64,000 nucleotides of DNA from the IMG/VR virus record IMGVR_UViG_3300010151_000008, positions 28,747 to 92,746 of that record. One strand, given 5' to 3'. Both the position numbers and the translations under genes were made by a program. Within the stretch, counting starts at the first letter, position 1, and every line of letters starts with the position of its first letter. This DNA comes from a virus. Of the stretch, positions 30,257 to 38,974 are shown in pieces. The notes below the pieces were generated by a model. That model did no database searches, was not told where the DNA came from, and worked only from the letters and a program-made list of their open reading frames with translations.

Positions 30257-32889
30257 CTGGTTTACTTGATAAGTTAATTATAGTTCAGCCGTCCTCGGTT
30301 GGAAGAAATTGGAAATATGTGGTCACCACTGGCCTTCGCCACCCATTCATTAAGACTGCCGCGCAGTGGCAGCTGCCCGATAAATTCTTGGCCTCTCTCG
30401 GAAAGTACTGGACCACAACCCTTACTGGAAAATTCGAAAGGATGGCTGCGCCAGGGCTCCGTTCTATGCAGTATTTTGATCCGGGCGCTACACTCGATAT
30501 CGAGGAAAATCCTGATTATGGAAATGTCCTTGATGTGGAGCGCATTGGTGACGGCTCCCCCAGCGCCTCGGGGCCCCCCTCTGGCCTCGCAGATTTTTTT
30601 GAGTGGGCTCGATACGAAATTACATATAATAACCAAATCTGGAATTTATATAATAGCTACTATGAAGCCGATCCCGACATGGTTGATCTACTCGACAAAA
30701 TTTTAGCCGGGGATCCGTTTTATATAGACTATCTCCAGAATGGGATCGTGTCCTCGCAGTTGCCGGGCGCTCCATCGTTGCTGCTTTGGAAAGGAGCCTC
30801 CGCTAGTCCCAACATTCCTGCGCTGGTGGACACCCAACCACAATATTCTCAAAGAATGTTTGAACTTAACCTTCCGGCCCAAAACGACATGAACGCTAGC
30901 GCGCTGAATGTTCAGGCAATTCCAATGTATAATTATTATGTAGGCGCAGATCGGGTGAATTCATATGAGTCAGCGGTTGCAGATCTTCCCGAATCCGTTA
31001 TTCCAAATTTCTATATGCTTCACTATAGTGTGGCGCCCTCCGGAGATATAATTCCTAGGTATCAAAATCAAATTACTTTTAATAGTAATGTGGGGTCTTT
31101 CGATGATCCGATAGAGGATAGGGGACAGTTTTTTTCTTCGTACGCTACGACCTTAAAAGCTCTTAAAACTGCGCGCGATGAAAACATAGTGCCGAAAGAT
31201 CACCCCGACTATGCACCAAGCGACTGGTCCGTCGCCGTCGACACCCTTCGAACGCTGGGATTCAATATTGGAATATATTCTGAAAATTTATCTATTTTGG
31301 AAGGTCTTTCAACAATACCTGCAGAAGAGCGCGTCGAGTCCTCTATTACTGATATGCCCATGTATGTAGACTTAAAGATCGATCACAACCAAAGTCTTGA
31401 TATAGTATACCCCGCCTCGGTCACGCCCCAGGCAACGGATCCGACTGTGGCCCAGCTTTTAACTGAGCAAGGTCTTTATGATATGGTACTGAGTATGATA
31501 GTACAGCAAGACGTAGCACGGACCGATTATCTAGAGTGCACCATGGCGATTGAAAGATCCACGAGGACCACAACTACCGAGGGGGAAATAATTACCGATC
31601 TTCCTACTCAAATAATAAATCAGTCCCTGCACCACAATATCTTCCCCTCCTGGCAAGGCGCCCTCATGGGCGGCGATTATTGGCTCTACAGCGGACTGGA
31701 CTTGGACAGCATGCTTGCCAATCCGTGGACCCTCGGGCCTTCGATCGGCAAAGGCACAAACCTAATTGATCCAGTTAATTTGGAAGCCCCGGGCATGTCT
31801 GTACCATCCGGTACCGGATCGATCACACAAGCCACCGTGAATGGTTCCTTTAACGATTTCTATTTTTCTTCCGCCAGCCCCCTGACGGCCGGCCAACTCT
31901 TTAATAGCCTTCGCAAAAGCGACATAGGAATTATGAATCTAGACTCCGGGTACTCAGAAACATTTATGTATAAAGTTGAAAAAAGAGTTGTTGAGTCGGG
32001 TGCTTTTATCCCGCTTGATCAATTAAATGATGCCGATGGCCCGAACGGCGCGCCCTTATACCCCGTGGTACAAACCTTTTATATAGCAGTAGATCCCGAT
32101 CAGGTAGAAAAGACTATAAGATATATTGACACTCAAGTTAAGTACGGGGTAGTATATCAATATAATTTTACACAAATTCGTTTTATTCTCTCGACCCTGT
32201 ACGACTACGACGATTTACAAGTTCAGACAGATTACGACGGCATGGGTCGCGCCCTCGGAAATGCCCTCGGATTTTATGTCGACGAGCAAATCGACAACCC
32301 CCCGGAAATAGATCAGTGGGACTATGTGCCGTGGGGCCAGGATACCCCGGTGGCCCTTGAGCAAGTGGGGCATCTTGTTTTGCCTTACTCGGATAATCAA
32401 GGCCCGGGCCCGAACGATCCAGATTTAAGCAATCACATGATACAACTTAAGCCTGGTTATGGTTTTAATAGTAATAACCTAGGCGGAGCCGTCACAACGG
32501 GGCCAGGTCTTAACCTCGCAGGCGCCAACGCGTCGGCCGCGGCAGACCTCTTCAAAGCCCGCGGCAATGAAGGTGTCGACCAGTTCGGGCCCGATCACTG
32601 GAAGACTGTCGAGCCCACGGAAAAACAAGAAGAAATGCTCAACCTCCTAGATAGGCTAGCCCCTGTCGGTGAGATGCATGGAGAAAAGTTACTGGAAGAA
32701 ATGTTGGCCGGCCCTCTTCGTGGCCCCGGCGGAGGATTCAATTTTGGAGACCTAAACCCTAGTGTCCACCTTAGCGAGACCGACGAGATGTATGGAGAAG
32801 CGATGTCGCCAGGAGAGGTTGCCGAGGGCGGCCCCTACGAAGAAAAGGACTGGGGTCGAAGCCCGCTGTTTGACGAGGGGATTATATAA
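30253..32889 (+). CDS. large baseplate-region structural protein, unknown family, 878 aa
   Basis: Starts in an ATGA overlap and ends in a TAATG overlap, so it is translationally tied to both neighbours. The sequence is rich in Tyr, Asp and Pro, with segments such as YEITYNNQIWNLYNSYYEAD and VEKTIRYIDTQVKYGVVYQY that suggest beta-strand-rich packing. The C-terminal 130 residues are Gly/Pro/Glu-rich and probably flexible (GLNLAGANASAAADLF, GPLRGPGGGFNFGD). No catalytic motif is visible. The function is unknown; from position it is a virion protein of the baseplate periphery or fibre attachment site. Confidence 0.72.
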   Translation: MTGLLDKLIIVQPSSVGRNWKYVVTTGLRHPFIKTAAQWQLPDKFLASLGKYWTTTLTGKFERMAAPGLRSMQYFDPGATLDIEENPDYGNVLDVERIGDGSPSASGPPSGLADFFEWARYEITYNNQIWNLYNSYYEADPDMVDLLDKILAGDPFYIDYLQNGIVSSQLPGAPSLLLWKGASASPNIPALVDTQPQYSQRMFELNLPAQNDMNASALNVQAIPMYNYYVGADRVNSYESAVADLPESVIPNFYMLHYSVAPSGDIIPRYQNQITFNSNVGSFDDPIEDRGQFFSSYATTLKALKTARDENIVPKDHPDYAPSDWSVAVDTLRTLGFNIGIYSENLSILEGLSTIPAEERVESSITDMPMYVDLKIDHNQSLDIVYPASVTPQATDPTVAQLLTEQGLYDMVLSMIVQQDVARTDYLECTMAIERSTRTTTTEGEIITDLPTQIINQSLHHNIFPSWQGALMGGDYWLYSGLDLDSMLANPWTLGPSIGKGTNLIDPVNLEAPGMSVPSGTGSITQATVNGSFNDFYFSSASPLTAGQLFNSLRKSDIGIMNLDSGYSETFMYKVEKRVVESGAFIPLDQLNDADGPNGAPLYPVVQTFYIAVDPDQVEKTIRYIDTQVKYGVVYQYNFTQIRFILSTLYDYDDLQVQTDYDGMGRALGNALGFYVDEQIDNPPEIDQWDYVPWGQDTPVALEQVGHLVLPYSDNQGPGPNDPDLSNHMIQLKPGYGFNSNNLGGAVTTGPGLNLAGANASAAADLFKARGNEGVDQFGPDHWKTVEPTEKQEEMLNLLDRLAPVGEMHGEKLLEEMLAGPLRGPGGGFNFGDLNPSVHLSETDEMYGEAMSPGEVAEGGPYEEKDWGRSPLFDEGII

Positions 32890-34196
32890 TGTCCGGCTTT
32901 TCAAACGGCTTCTACGGCTCCTCGCCTCAACCCGGCCTCGACGGCCTCGACCGCCCCACGGGACCTTCTTTAAATTGGTGGTTTGATATCGATGAGTATG
33001 ACGAGGATATGAACTTTTTGCGCACTGTGTCTATCCCCCTCAACTTCGTTGTAAACGAAACCCTCAGCGTTCAAGAATTTCTAAGTATAGTCCAGAACAC
33101 TTTTGATGCCCATGCACTCCCCATTATCTCGGGCCGTCGCCAATATATGATTACTGCTATAGCGGGACAACCGGCCAGCACCAACGCGGCGGTCCGCTTC
33201 AAAAACCGCGACACCACCATTCAATATAGAATCTGGAACGAGGATGAATTACCTTTTCAACTAAGATTTATGACAGGCCCTCATGGCTCCGTACCCGGGG
33301 GCGCCCCGGATAATGCTCGTGTTGATATGCAATCAGGTTATTGGCCTGAAATAATGCAGACTCCCTATTATGCCACCCAGGCGGTAGTAATGGACCGCCC
33401 TCCTGTATCACCTCAGGTGAATATAGTTCCCTTTAAAAATATTAATAATCGGGTATTGATTATGTTGAATAGTTCTACTGGCGAGGTTGCAGAAAAGCCA
33501 TTCCCCATAGAAGACAGCGACCTGGAAGATATTAGGTTACAGTTTTTGGCCCAAGGATTGTTACCCAACAACACTGTGGCCACCAACGAACAAATAATTC
33601 AAATGGCACTTGATTCCGATTTAACATTTCGTAGTGATGACCCTTCTTACCGATATGAAATATACCGGACTAGGGAAGCTCCCATGAGTTATCAAGATTT
33701 CAAAGGAAAAAGAAGGGCCGATATTATAGAACATCTCGGAACTGTCGGCGGCAATCGATATGCTACCTACGCCACCTATCTAGAGGACCTCGTGCCCAAT
33801 ACCAAATATTATTATTGTTTTAGGGTTATAGACGTTCACGGGCACGTTTCCAATCCCACTGTCCCCTATGAGGTGGAAATGGTCGATAATTCGGGTCAAG
33901 TATATTTACTGTATAAAGAATACTATTTTCCAGCAGAGCAAAATCAAAACTTTAGTAAAAATGGTAGACAATATCTTTATATTGCTCCCACGTGGACGCA
34001 ATCACGTTTTGATGATGCCAACACATCGATAGAGACGGTGGGTATCGATGAGGTCCCTCCTCCAAATGTGCTGGGTACTTCCGAAACTGATTCAGTTTGG
34101 AACAAAGTATTTAAGGTTCGCCTTACCAGTAAGAAGACGGGGAAGAAGATAGATCTTAATTTAACATTTAAAAACACAGGAGTAGTTAATCCTTAG
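32889..34196 (+). CDS. structural protein with fibronectin type III-like module
   Basis: A 435-residue protein starting in a TAATG overlap. The N-terminal half is beta-rich (GPSLNWWFDIDEYDEDM; TVSIPLNFVVNETLSVQEFL). Residues about 255-335 resemble an FN3 domain: YRYEIYRTREAPMSYQDF in the first half and YLEDLVPNTKYYYCFRVIDV followed by HGHVSNPTVPYEVEMVD in the second, the classical L.P.T.Y...R..D..G..S pattern. The end is basic and beta-rich. Fibronectin-like modules occur in many phage tail proteins and are thought to aid weak surface binding. This is the last gene of a tightly overlapping set; a 48-base gap with a candidate promoter follows. Confidence 0.7.
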   Translation: MSGFSNGFYGSSPQPGLDGLDRPTGPSLNWWFDIDEYDEDMNFLRTVSIPLNFVVNETLSVQEFLSIVQNTFDAHALPIISGRRQYMITAIAGQPASTNAAVRFKNRDTTIQYRIWNEDELPFQLRFMTGPHGSVPGGAPDNARVDMQSGYWPEIMQTPYYATQAVVMDRPPVSPQVNIVPFKNINNRVLIMLNSSTGEVAEKPFPIEDSDLEDIRLQFLAQGLLPNNTVATNEQIIQMALDSDLTFRSDDPSYRYEIYRTREAPMSYQDFKGKRRADIIEHLGTVGGNRYATYATYLEDLVPNTKYYYCFRVIDVHGHVSNPTVPYEVEMVDNSGQVYLLYKEYYFPAEQNQNFSKNGRQYLYIAPTWTQSRFDDANTSIETVGIDEVPPPNVLGTSETDSVWNKVFKVRLTSKKTGKKIDLNLTFKNTGVVNP

Positions 34197-34216
34197 GGCA
34201 TGATATTGATTTAATT

Positions 34217-34226
34217 ACTATTTATA
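34217..34226 (+). promoter_or_regulatory. candidate late promoter element upstream of 34245
   Basis: ACTATTTATA in the 48-base gap, 18 bases before the next ATG, with an AGAGAGAGG ribosome site in between. It belongs to the recurring ACTAWTTAWW set and is close to the T4 late element TATAAATA in composition. Inference only. Confidence 0.45.
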
Positions 34227-34244
34227 GAGAGAGAGGTTGATTTT

Positions 34245-35207
34245 ATGGCATTTTTAGACAATTCAGGAGATATTATATTGGACGCGGTTTTAACAGACAC
34301 GGGTCGAATGCGTCTTGCTCGCGGCGATGGAAGTTTCCGAATCGCAAAATTTGCATTAGGAGATGACGAAATAGATTATGGTTTATTTGATAAACTTAAC
34401 GTCAACGGGTCAGAATACTATGACCTTCAGTGCTTACAAACTCCAGTTCTAGAAGCGTTTACAAACAACACTTCTCTCCTCAATTCTAAATTAATTACAA
34501 TTAGCAACAACATGACATGGTATTTACCAATCATTAAGTTGTTTAATCAGGGTTCCTCAACGCTTTATAATGGCACACATTTTATTGTATTGGCTGATCA
34601 AACGACGGTAGATCAGATCACCCTTGCGGGGACAGTTCAGCTGGTGGCCGATGGAATACTCAATGGCGCCACCGTCGGCGGTTCTCAAATGCAAATCACA
34701 ACAGATCAAGGATTGGATACTGCCAATATTACACCAGATACTCCGCTGAATCCGGAGTTGGTGGAAACTGCCTATATTGTTGAAATGGATAATCGTCTAG
34801 GAAAACTATTTCCGGGCATCACTGGCCAGGGCACCAATCCGGCTGCAGCCTCGCTGAGTCCTCTTTCTTATTCTTTCATAGATGATGATTCTGTGGCTAG
34901 CTATTATATCTCAATGCGACGAGCTGGCCTTATAAGTACGATTGCGACCGGTCTCGGAATTAATTCATCGATTCTCGGGCCCCGCGGAACTAGGCTTTCG
35001 TTCAGAATAGGGTCTTCTTTAGAAAATAGATCGGGGTACTACTTGTTTGACACCTTTGGTAACGTGGGAACAACCACCATTACCAATGACACCGTCAACC
35101 TCGTCGCCGGGACATATAAATACATTGACTCAACCATACGTGTTTCGGGAGTATCTACTGGATATAGAATAGATATACCTGTAAGATACGTGAAATATAT
35201 ATTATAA
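34245..35207 (+). CDS. tail/fibre structural protein B, shares N-terminal motif with the gene at 26367
   Basis: A 320-residue product with an AGAGAGAGG ribosome site upstream. Residues 8-45 (GDIILDAVLTDTGRMRLARG, FALGDDEIDYG) match the start of the protein at 26367, which suggests a common attachment domain. The body is predicted beta-rich with Asn, Thr and Gly, and the C-terminus contains TVNLVAGTYKYIDSTIRVSG, giving an adhesin-like impression. No enzyme motif is seen. It begins a new transcription block together with the paralogous pair that follows. Confidence 0.75.
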   Translation: MAFLDNSGDIILDAVLTDTGRMRLARGDGSFRIAKFALGDDEIDYGLFDKLNVNGSEYYDLQCLQTPVLEAFTNNTSLLNSKLITISNNMTWYLPIIKLFNQGSSTLYNGTHFIVLADQTTVDQITLAGTVQLVADGILNGATVGGSQMQITTDQGLDTANITPDTPLNPELVETAYIVEMDNRLGKLFPGITGQGTNPAAASLSPLSYSFIDDDSVASYYISMRRAGLISTIATGLGINSSILGPRGTRLSFRIGSSLENRSGYYLFDTFGNVGTTTITNDTVNLVAGTYKYIDSTIRVSGVSTGYRIDIPVRYVKYIL

Positions 35208-35220
35208 TAGGGTATAAAAG

Positions 35221-36255
35221 ATGGCAACGACATTTAAAACACTAACCAACAAAGACGTAGCTTCCAATTCGGACTTGCTCCATGAGGCTATCCCAATTAC
35301 GGGAACGATCGTTTCGGGAACCTACGAACCTGATCTAAACATTAAAAACTATGTACATGGGATGTTTCAGTCAGTATATGACTATCCTTATCTAAGTTCT
35401 TCAGCAAATCATATATTTGATATAACGGCTGGATTCTCTTCTAATTCGCTTCTTTCGGGATCCACGGCTTCCAGCGTGCAGCGCGCCAAAAAGATCAACA
35501 TGTACAACATGCTCGCACAGACACATGTTGGGTTTGGCGATAATGGGCAGATTTTAGAGTTTGATCAAGACGGAGATCTTACAGGTGGTGCTAAAATTAA
35601 AGAAGCCATCTTTGTAAATCTTACAAGGTTGATCACCAAAGACGAGATTAAGAAGGGTACCTTCCAGGCCACCTTCTTGGTGGGCGGCGACGTACATGCA
35701 CCCACCACTCCACTTACGGTATATGACGCCAGCGCGACGGAATACCTAGTTAACTCTCCGGTGGGAGAATATACTGTATTACACACAGCTTCCGGCGGAA
35801 CTGGAACGCCCGTTGGCTTACTATATTATCAAGCAAAACTCTTAGTGCTCACGGCGTCCATATTTGATGGAAACACACCGGATTATTTTGGCGATGGAGC
35901 CTCTAGTTACTCTACGATTACTGGTTCTCTTGTGTCGGCATCGATTTCTGGCAATTGCGATGGACTGCGCAACAGATTCCAAAATATGCAGTTTAATAAT
36001 ACTACGGAATTGAATTCTACAATCTATTTCTGTCGAGCGAACCACAATGAGTTCAATTTTAGTTCAAACCCAACTTATTTAAGCAGCAGTCAAATCGTGG
36101 TTAAATCTATTGCGCGAGAAAACCCCTGCTCCTTTATTACATCGGTCGGACTATATTCCCCGGATAATGAACTTCTAGCTGTTGCAAAACTTTCAGAGCC
36201 ACTCAAGAAGGATCCCGCTAACGAATTCACTTTGAGAGTGAGATTGGACTATTAA
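35221..36255 (+). CDS. virion structural protein, paralogue of the following gene (first copy)
   Basis: The 344-residue protein is related to its downstream neighbour over its last 200 residues: ITKDEIKKGTFQATFLVGGD, GLLYYQAKLLVLTASIFDG, FSSNPTYLSSS and the C-terminal block ITSVGLYSPDNELLAVAKLS then EPLKKDPANEFTLRVRLDY, each with a clear counterpart. The N-terminal part (MFQSVYDYPYLSSSANHIFD) is different. No catalytic or membrane feature is visible. In marine T4-like genomes such proteins lie among tail fibre and baseplate genes; the exact role is unknown to me. The gap of 13 bases to the upstream gene indicates co-transcription. Confidence 0.75.
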   Translation: MATTFKTLTNKDVASNSDLLHEAIPITGTIVSGTYEPDLNIKNYVHGMFQSVYDYPYLSSSANHIFDITAGFSSNSLLSGSTASSVQRAKKINMYNMLAQTHVGFGDNGQILEFDQDGDLTGGAKIKEAIFVNLTRLITKDEIKKGTFQATFLVGGDVHAPTTPLTVYDASATEYLVNSPVGEYTVLHTASGGTGTPVGLLYYQAKLLVLTASIFDGNTPDYFGDGASSYSTITGSLVSASISGNCDGLRNRFQNMQFNNTTELNSTIYFCRANHNEFNFSSNPTYLSSSQIVVKSIARENPCSFITSVGLYSPDNELLAVAKLSEPLKKDPANEFTLRVRLDY

Positions 36256-36263
36256 GGGATGCA

Positions 36264-37535
36264 ATGGCAATCTATAAGTTTCAAGAAGATGATGTCTTCG
36301 TCAACACGGTTACAACTTATCCGCAAGTAGAATTTGTAATATATAGCGGAAGCGCTTATTACAACAATGAAGCGAACATTTCCGGCGCGAACATTTCGTC
36401 TATAAGACAGGTACCTCCGGGATATATTAATCTTTACGAATACAATGTTGATAGGGCTGGCTATAGTGGCGCAGATATAGGACAGGCCACAAATACGGGT
36501 CTGATCCACCCCTTCTTGGTTAAGAATGACACCAGGGTTGCTTTTAGAACCACAACAAATTTAGCATATAATAGCGCCTCTATCGGAGCGGTTATGGAGG
36601 GAGTCTACCCCCTATCGGCCACGATTACAAAAGAATTTTATCCAGCTGCTGTGGCGCGCCAAACCCCATCTAGTCAAGACCTCGTCGACCCGGAGTATTT
36701 TGTAACAGGGGACGTGACTCACCTGTATGCGCTGAAAAATACTTTAAATTATAATGCATATCTAAGTCCTCATTATGCTTATTCTTCTTCGTTGGGAGAT
36801 TTAGATACACAGGATGTTGGATTAATATCGATACCGTCTATTTTCTACGGATCGGAAATTAAAAAGGGCTCTGTAGATTTAAGATTTTATATCACGGGTA
36901 CCCTAGCGGGAAGGCTACAGGACAAGAACCGCAATGGGGAATTGATCGAAACGGTGGGCACATCGGAGGGTAGTGTGGCCGGCGTCGTACTGTATACCGA
37001 GGGGTTTGTGGTCCTAACTGGGAGCTGGAGCTTAAACAACGCAGTTACAGATAAATACATAGACGCGGCGATTTCCGATAACCCCAGGTGGGTTTATTTT
37101 GCGCAGTCTATTGCCTGCTCGACAGGCAATGGCAATTGTTCCGGGATTCCATCGCCTGTTCAATATCCAGCGGTGTCATCTTCGTTTGTAATGAATATGT
37201 CGGGCACGACTAAAGTACAGACTGTAACGATGTTTGCTACTGCTCCGAAGGGGCAATTAAATCATTCCAATAATCCGACCTATCTGTCCTTTACCACTGG
37301 AAGTTCAGCGCAGACGGGCTCTCTAGCTTACATAGAAAATCCCAAACGTTCTATTAAAAATATTGTAAAATCGATATATAATGATCCTGCAGGAACGTTT
37401 GAAAAGACGACTTATATTTCCAAGGTGGGGATTTATGATGATAATCAAAATTTGATTGCCGTGGCTAAGTTGGCAAATCCCGTGAAGAAGGTTCCAGGTA
37501 GAGACTTTACTTTTAAATTTAAATTGGATATTTAA
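36264..37535 (+). CDS. virion structural protein, paralogue of the preceding gene (second copy)
   Basis: A 423-residue protein starting 8 bases after its paralogue. Shared landmarks: YGSEIKKGSVDLRFYITGTL, GVVLYTEGFVVLTGSW, LNHSNNPTYLSF and the C-terminal ISKVGIYDDNQNLIAVAKLA then NPVKKVPGRDFTFKFKLDI. It has about 80 additional residues in the N-terminal half, rich in Tyr, Ser and Asn. The pair probably forms related rings or a hetero-oligomer in the tail. A coding-region inverted repeat (37110-37117 with 37123-37130) sits inside the gene and is probably incidental. It ends in a TAATG overlap with the resolvase gene. Confidence 0.75.
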   Translation: MAIYKFQEDDVFVNTVTTYPQVEFVIYSGSAYYNNEANISGANISSIRQVPPGYINLYEYNVDRAGYSGADIGQATNTGLIHPFLVKNDTRVAFRTTTNLAYNSASIGAVMEGVYPLSATITKEFYPAAVARQTPSSQDLVDPEYFVTGDVTHLYALKNTLNYNAYLSPHYAYSSSLGDLDTQDVGLISIPSIFYGSEIKKGSVDLRFYITGTLAGRLQDKNRNGELIETVGTSEGSVAGVVLYTEGFVVLTGSWSLNNAVTDKYIDAAISDNPRWVYFAQSIACSTGNGNCSGIPSPVQYPAVSSSFVMNMSGTTKVQTVTMFATAPKGQLNHSNNPTYLSFTTGSSAQTGSLAYIENPKRSIKNIVKSIYNDPAGTFEKTTYISKVGIYDDNQNLIAVAKLANPVKKVPGRDFTFKFKLDI

Positions 37536-38068
37536 TGTTTTTAGGGCTTGATGTTAGCACCAGCATAGTTGGTGTGACTTGTATAAATAAGAGCGGTGAT
37601 ATAATTTTTTGCGATCACTGTGATCTCCGGAAGAGCAAGGGGCTATTCGAAAAAGCAAAAGTATTAAAAAAGTTTCTCACTGACCGAAGATACTTGCAGG
37701 CCATAGTCCAAGAGATTTGGATTGAGCAGCCATTTACTTTTTTTAAAAGTGGGCGCTCGACTGCTAAAACAATGGCCACGTTGCAACGGTTTAACGGCAT
37801 GGCGTCGTTAATTGTTAGTGATGTATTTGGGATAGAGCCTGAATACGTTGGAGCTAACGAAGCACGCAAACTGGTTGGTATCAGGATGCCGCGAGGATCC
37901 AAAGCAAAAGAAGAAGTTTTAAAGTTTGTGCTTGACAAAGTACCCCAGTTTGATGTAGAATATACTAAGCATGGGAATCCTAAAGCCGGCTATGGCGATA
38001 GAGCCGATAGTCTTGTGGTTGCCATGGCTGGGTGTAATTTATGGAAGCAGAAAAACTTAGAATCTTAA
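37535..38068 (+). CDS. RuvC-like Holliday junction resolvase / RNase H-fold nuclease
   Basis: A 177-residue protein of the size of RuvC. The acidic residues expected for the RNase H-fold active site are visible: Asp6 in FLGLDVSTS, Glu64 in IWIEQPF, and Asp155/Asp158 in YGDRADSLVVAMAG. This order (D, E, D..D) fits RuvC-type crossover junction endonucleases, which cut branched DNA. In a T4-like phage such an enzyme would clear recombination intermediates before or during packaging, a task done in T4 by the unrelated endonuclease VII (gp49). It overlaps the structural gene upstream (TAATG) and the primase downstream (28 bases), so it is transcribed with them. Confidence 0.85.
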   Translation: MFLGLDVSTSIVGVTCINKSGDIIFCDHCDLRKSKGLFEKAKVLKKFLTDRRYLQAIVQEIWIEQPFTFFKSGRSTAKTMATLQRFNGMASLIVSDVFGIEPEYVGANEARKLVGIRMPRGSKAKEEVLKFVLDKVPQFDVEYTKHGNPKAGYGDRADSLVVAMAGCNLWKQKNLES

Positions 38069-38967
38069 GAGAGATTCTCGGACCTAATCATAAGTCAAAT
38101 GAAGAGAGGCTATTTCGTTGTCCTTATTGCGAACATCATAAACCGAAGCTCTCAGTTAATATAGGGAAAAACGTTTATAAGTGCTGGGTGTGCGATACGC
38201 GCGGCCAAAACATTTATCATCTGGTAAGGAGATTCGGAGCCTACAAGCATCGGCAGGACTGGCTTCAATTTGAAGAGGAGGTAGATTATTCAGCCTTCGA
38301 AGAGTTATTTGGGAAGAGGGAGGAGCCCGATCAGGTCGTACCACTTCCAAAAGAATATATTTCTTTAGCCAATAAGAAGTTACCGCCCACTGGTTTTATG
38401 GCGAGGAAATACTTAAAAGAGAGGGGCATCACCAAAAAAGATATAATTTGGTGGAAGATTGGCTATTGCTCCTCTGGAGAATATGAAAATCGTATTATTA
38501 TTCCTTCGTTTAATGAAGGGGGAGATGTTAACTATTTTATTTCGCGCACCTATAATGGAAGTTATCCAAAATATAAAAATCCACCTGTCGATAGAGATGT
38601 GGTGTTTAATGATCTTTTTATTGATTGGACATCGAACATAGCTTTAGTGGAGGGTGTATTTGATGCCATTGTGGCAGGCAGCAATTCTATTCCTTTGTTG
38701 GGGTCTACTCTGCGGGTGGATTCTCAGCTATTCGAGAAAATAGTAAAGAACGACGCATCCGTGTATATTGCATTGGATCCGGACGCAGAAAAAAAATCAT
38801 TAGAAATTATTAAAAACTTCTTGACATATGACGTCGAGTTGTATAAAGTGGATATATATCCCTTCAAGGATGTTGGAGAAATGACAAGAGCTGAATTCCA
38901 AGAAAGAAAGAAGAATGCAGTTCGTATGAACTTCGATAAGCTCTTACAACATTCTATTTTAGCTTAA
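38041..38967 (+). CDS. DNA primase with zinc-binding and Toprim domains (DnaG/gp61-like)
   Basis: A 308-residue protein. An N-terminal zinc ribbon is clear: FRCPYC (Cys27, Cys30) and KCWVCD (Cys48, Cys51), in the CHC2-like layout that primases use to recognise template DNA. The Toprim catalytic part shows LVEGVFDAIVAG (Glu near residue 203) and IALDPDAEKK (Asp.Asp near residue 244), the E and DxD of the family. It would make RNA primers for lagging-strand synthesis at the phage fork. No helicase domain is attached. Placed between a resolvase and a Mre11-Rad50-type nuclease, it belongs to a small DNA-metabolism island inside the structural block. Confidence 0.87.
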   Translation: MEAEKLRILREILGPNHKSNEERLFRCPYCEHHKPKLSVNIGKNVYKCWVCDTRGQNIYHLVRRFGAYKHRQDWLQFEEEVDYSAFEELFGKREEPDQVVPLPKEYISLANKKLPPTGFMARKYLKERGITKKDIIWWKIGYCSSGEYENRIIIPSFNEGGDVNYFISRTYNGSYPKYKNPPVDRDVVFNDLFIDWTSNIALVEGVFDAIVAGSNSIPLLGSTLRVDSQLFEKIVKNDASVYIALDPDAEKKSLEIIKNFLTYDVELYKVDIYPFKDVGEMTRAEFQERKKNAVRMNFDKLLQHSILA

Positions 38968-38974
38968 AAAAAAT

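Noticed and set aside
37110-37130. 8-bp hairpin ATTGCCTG/CAGGCAAT with a 5-base loop
   Set aside because: It lies inside a coding sequence far from either end, has no T-run and no start or stop nearby. A match of this length is expected by chance in 64 kb.
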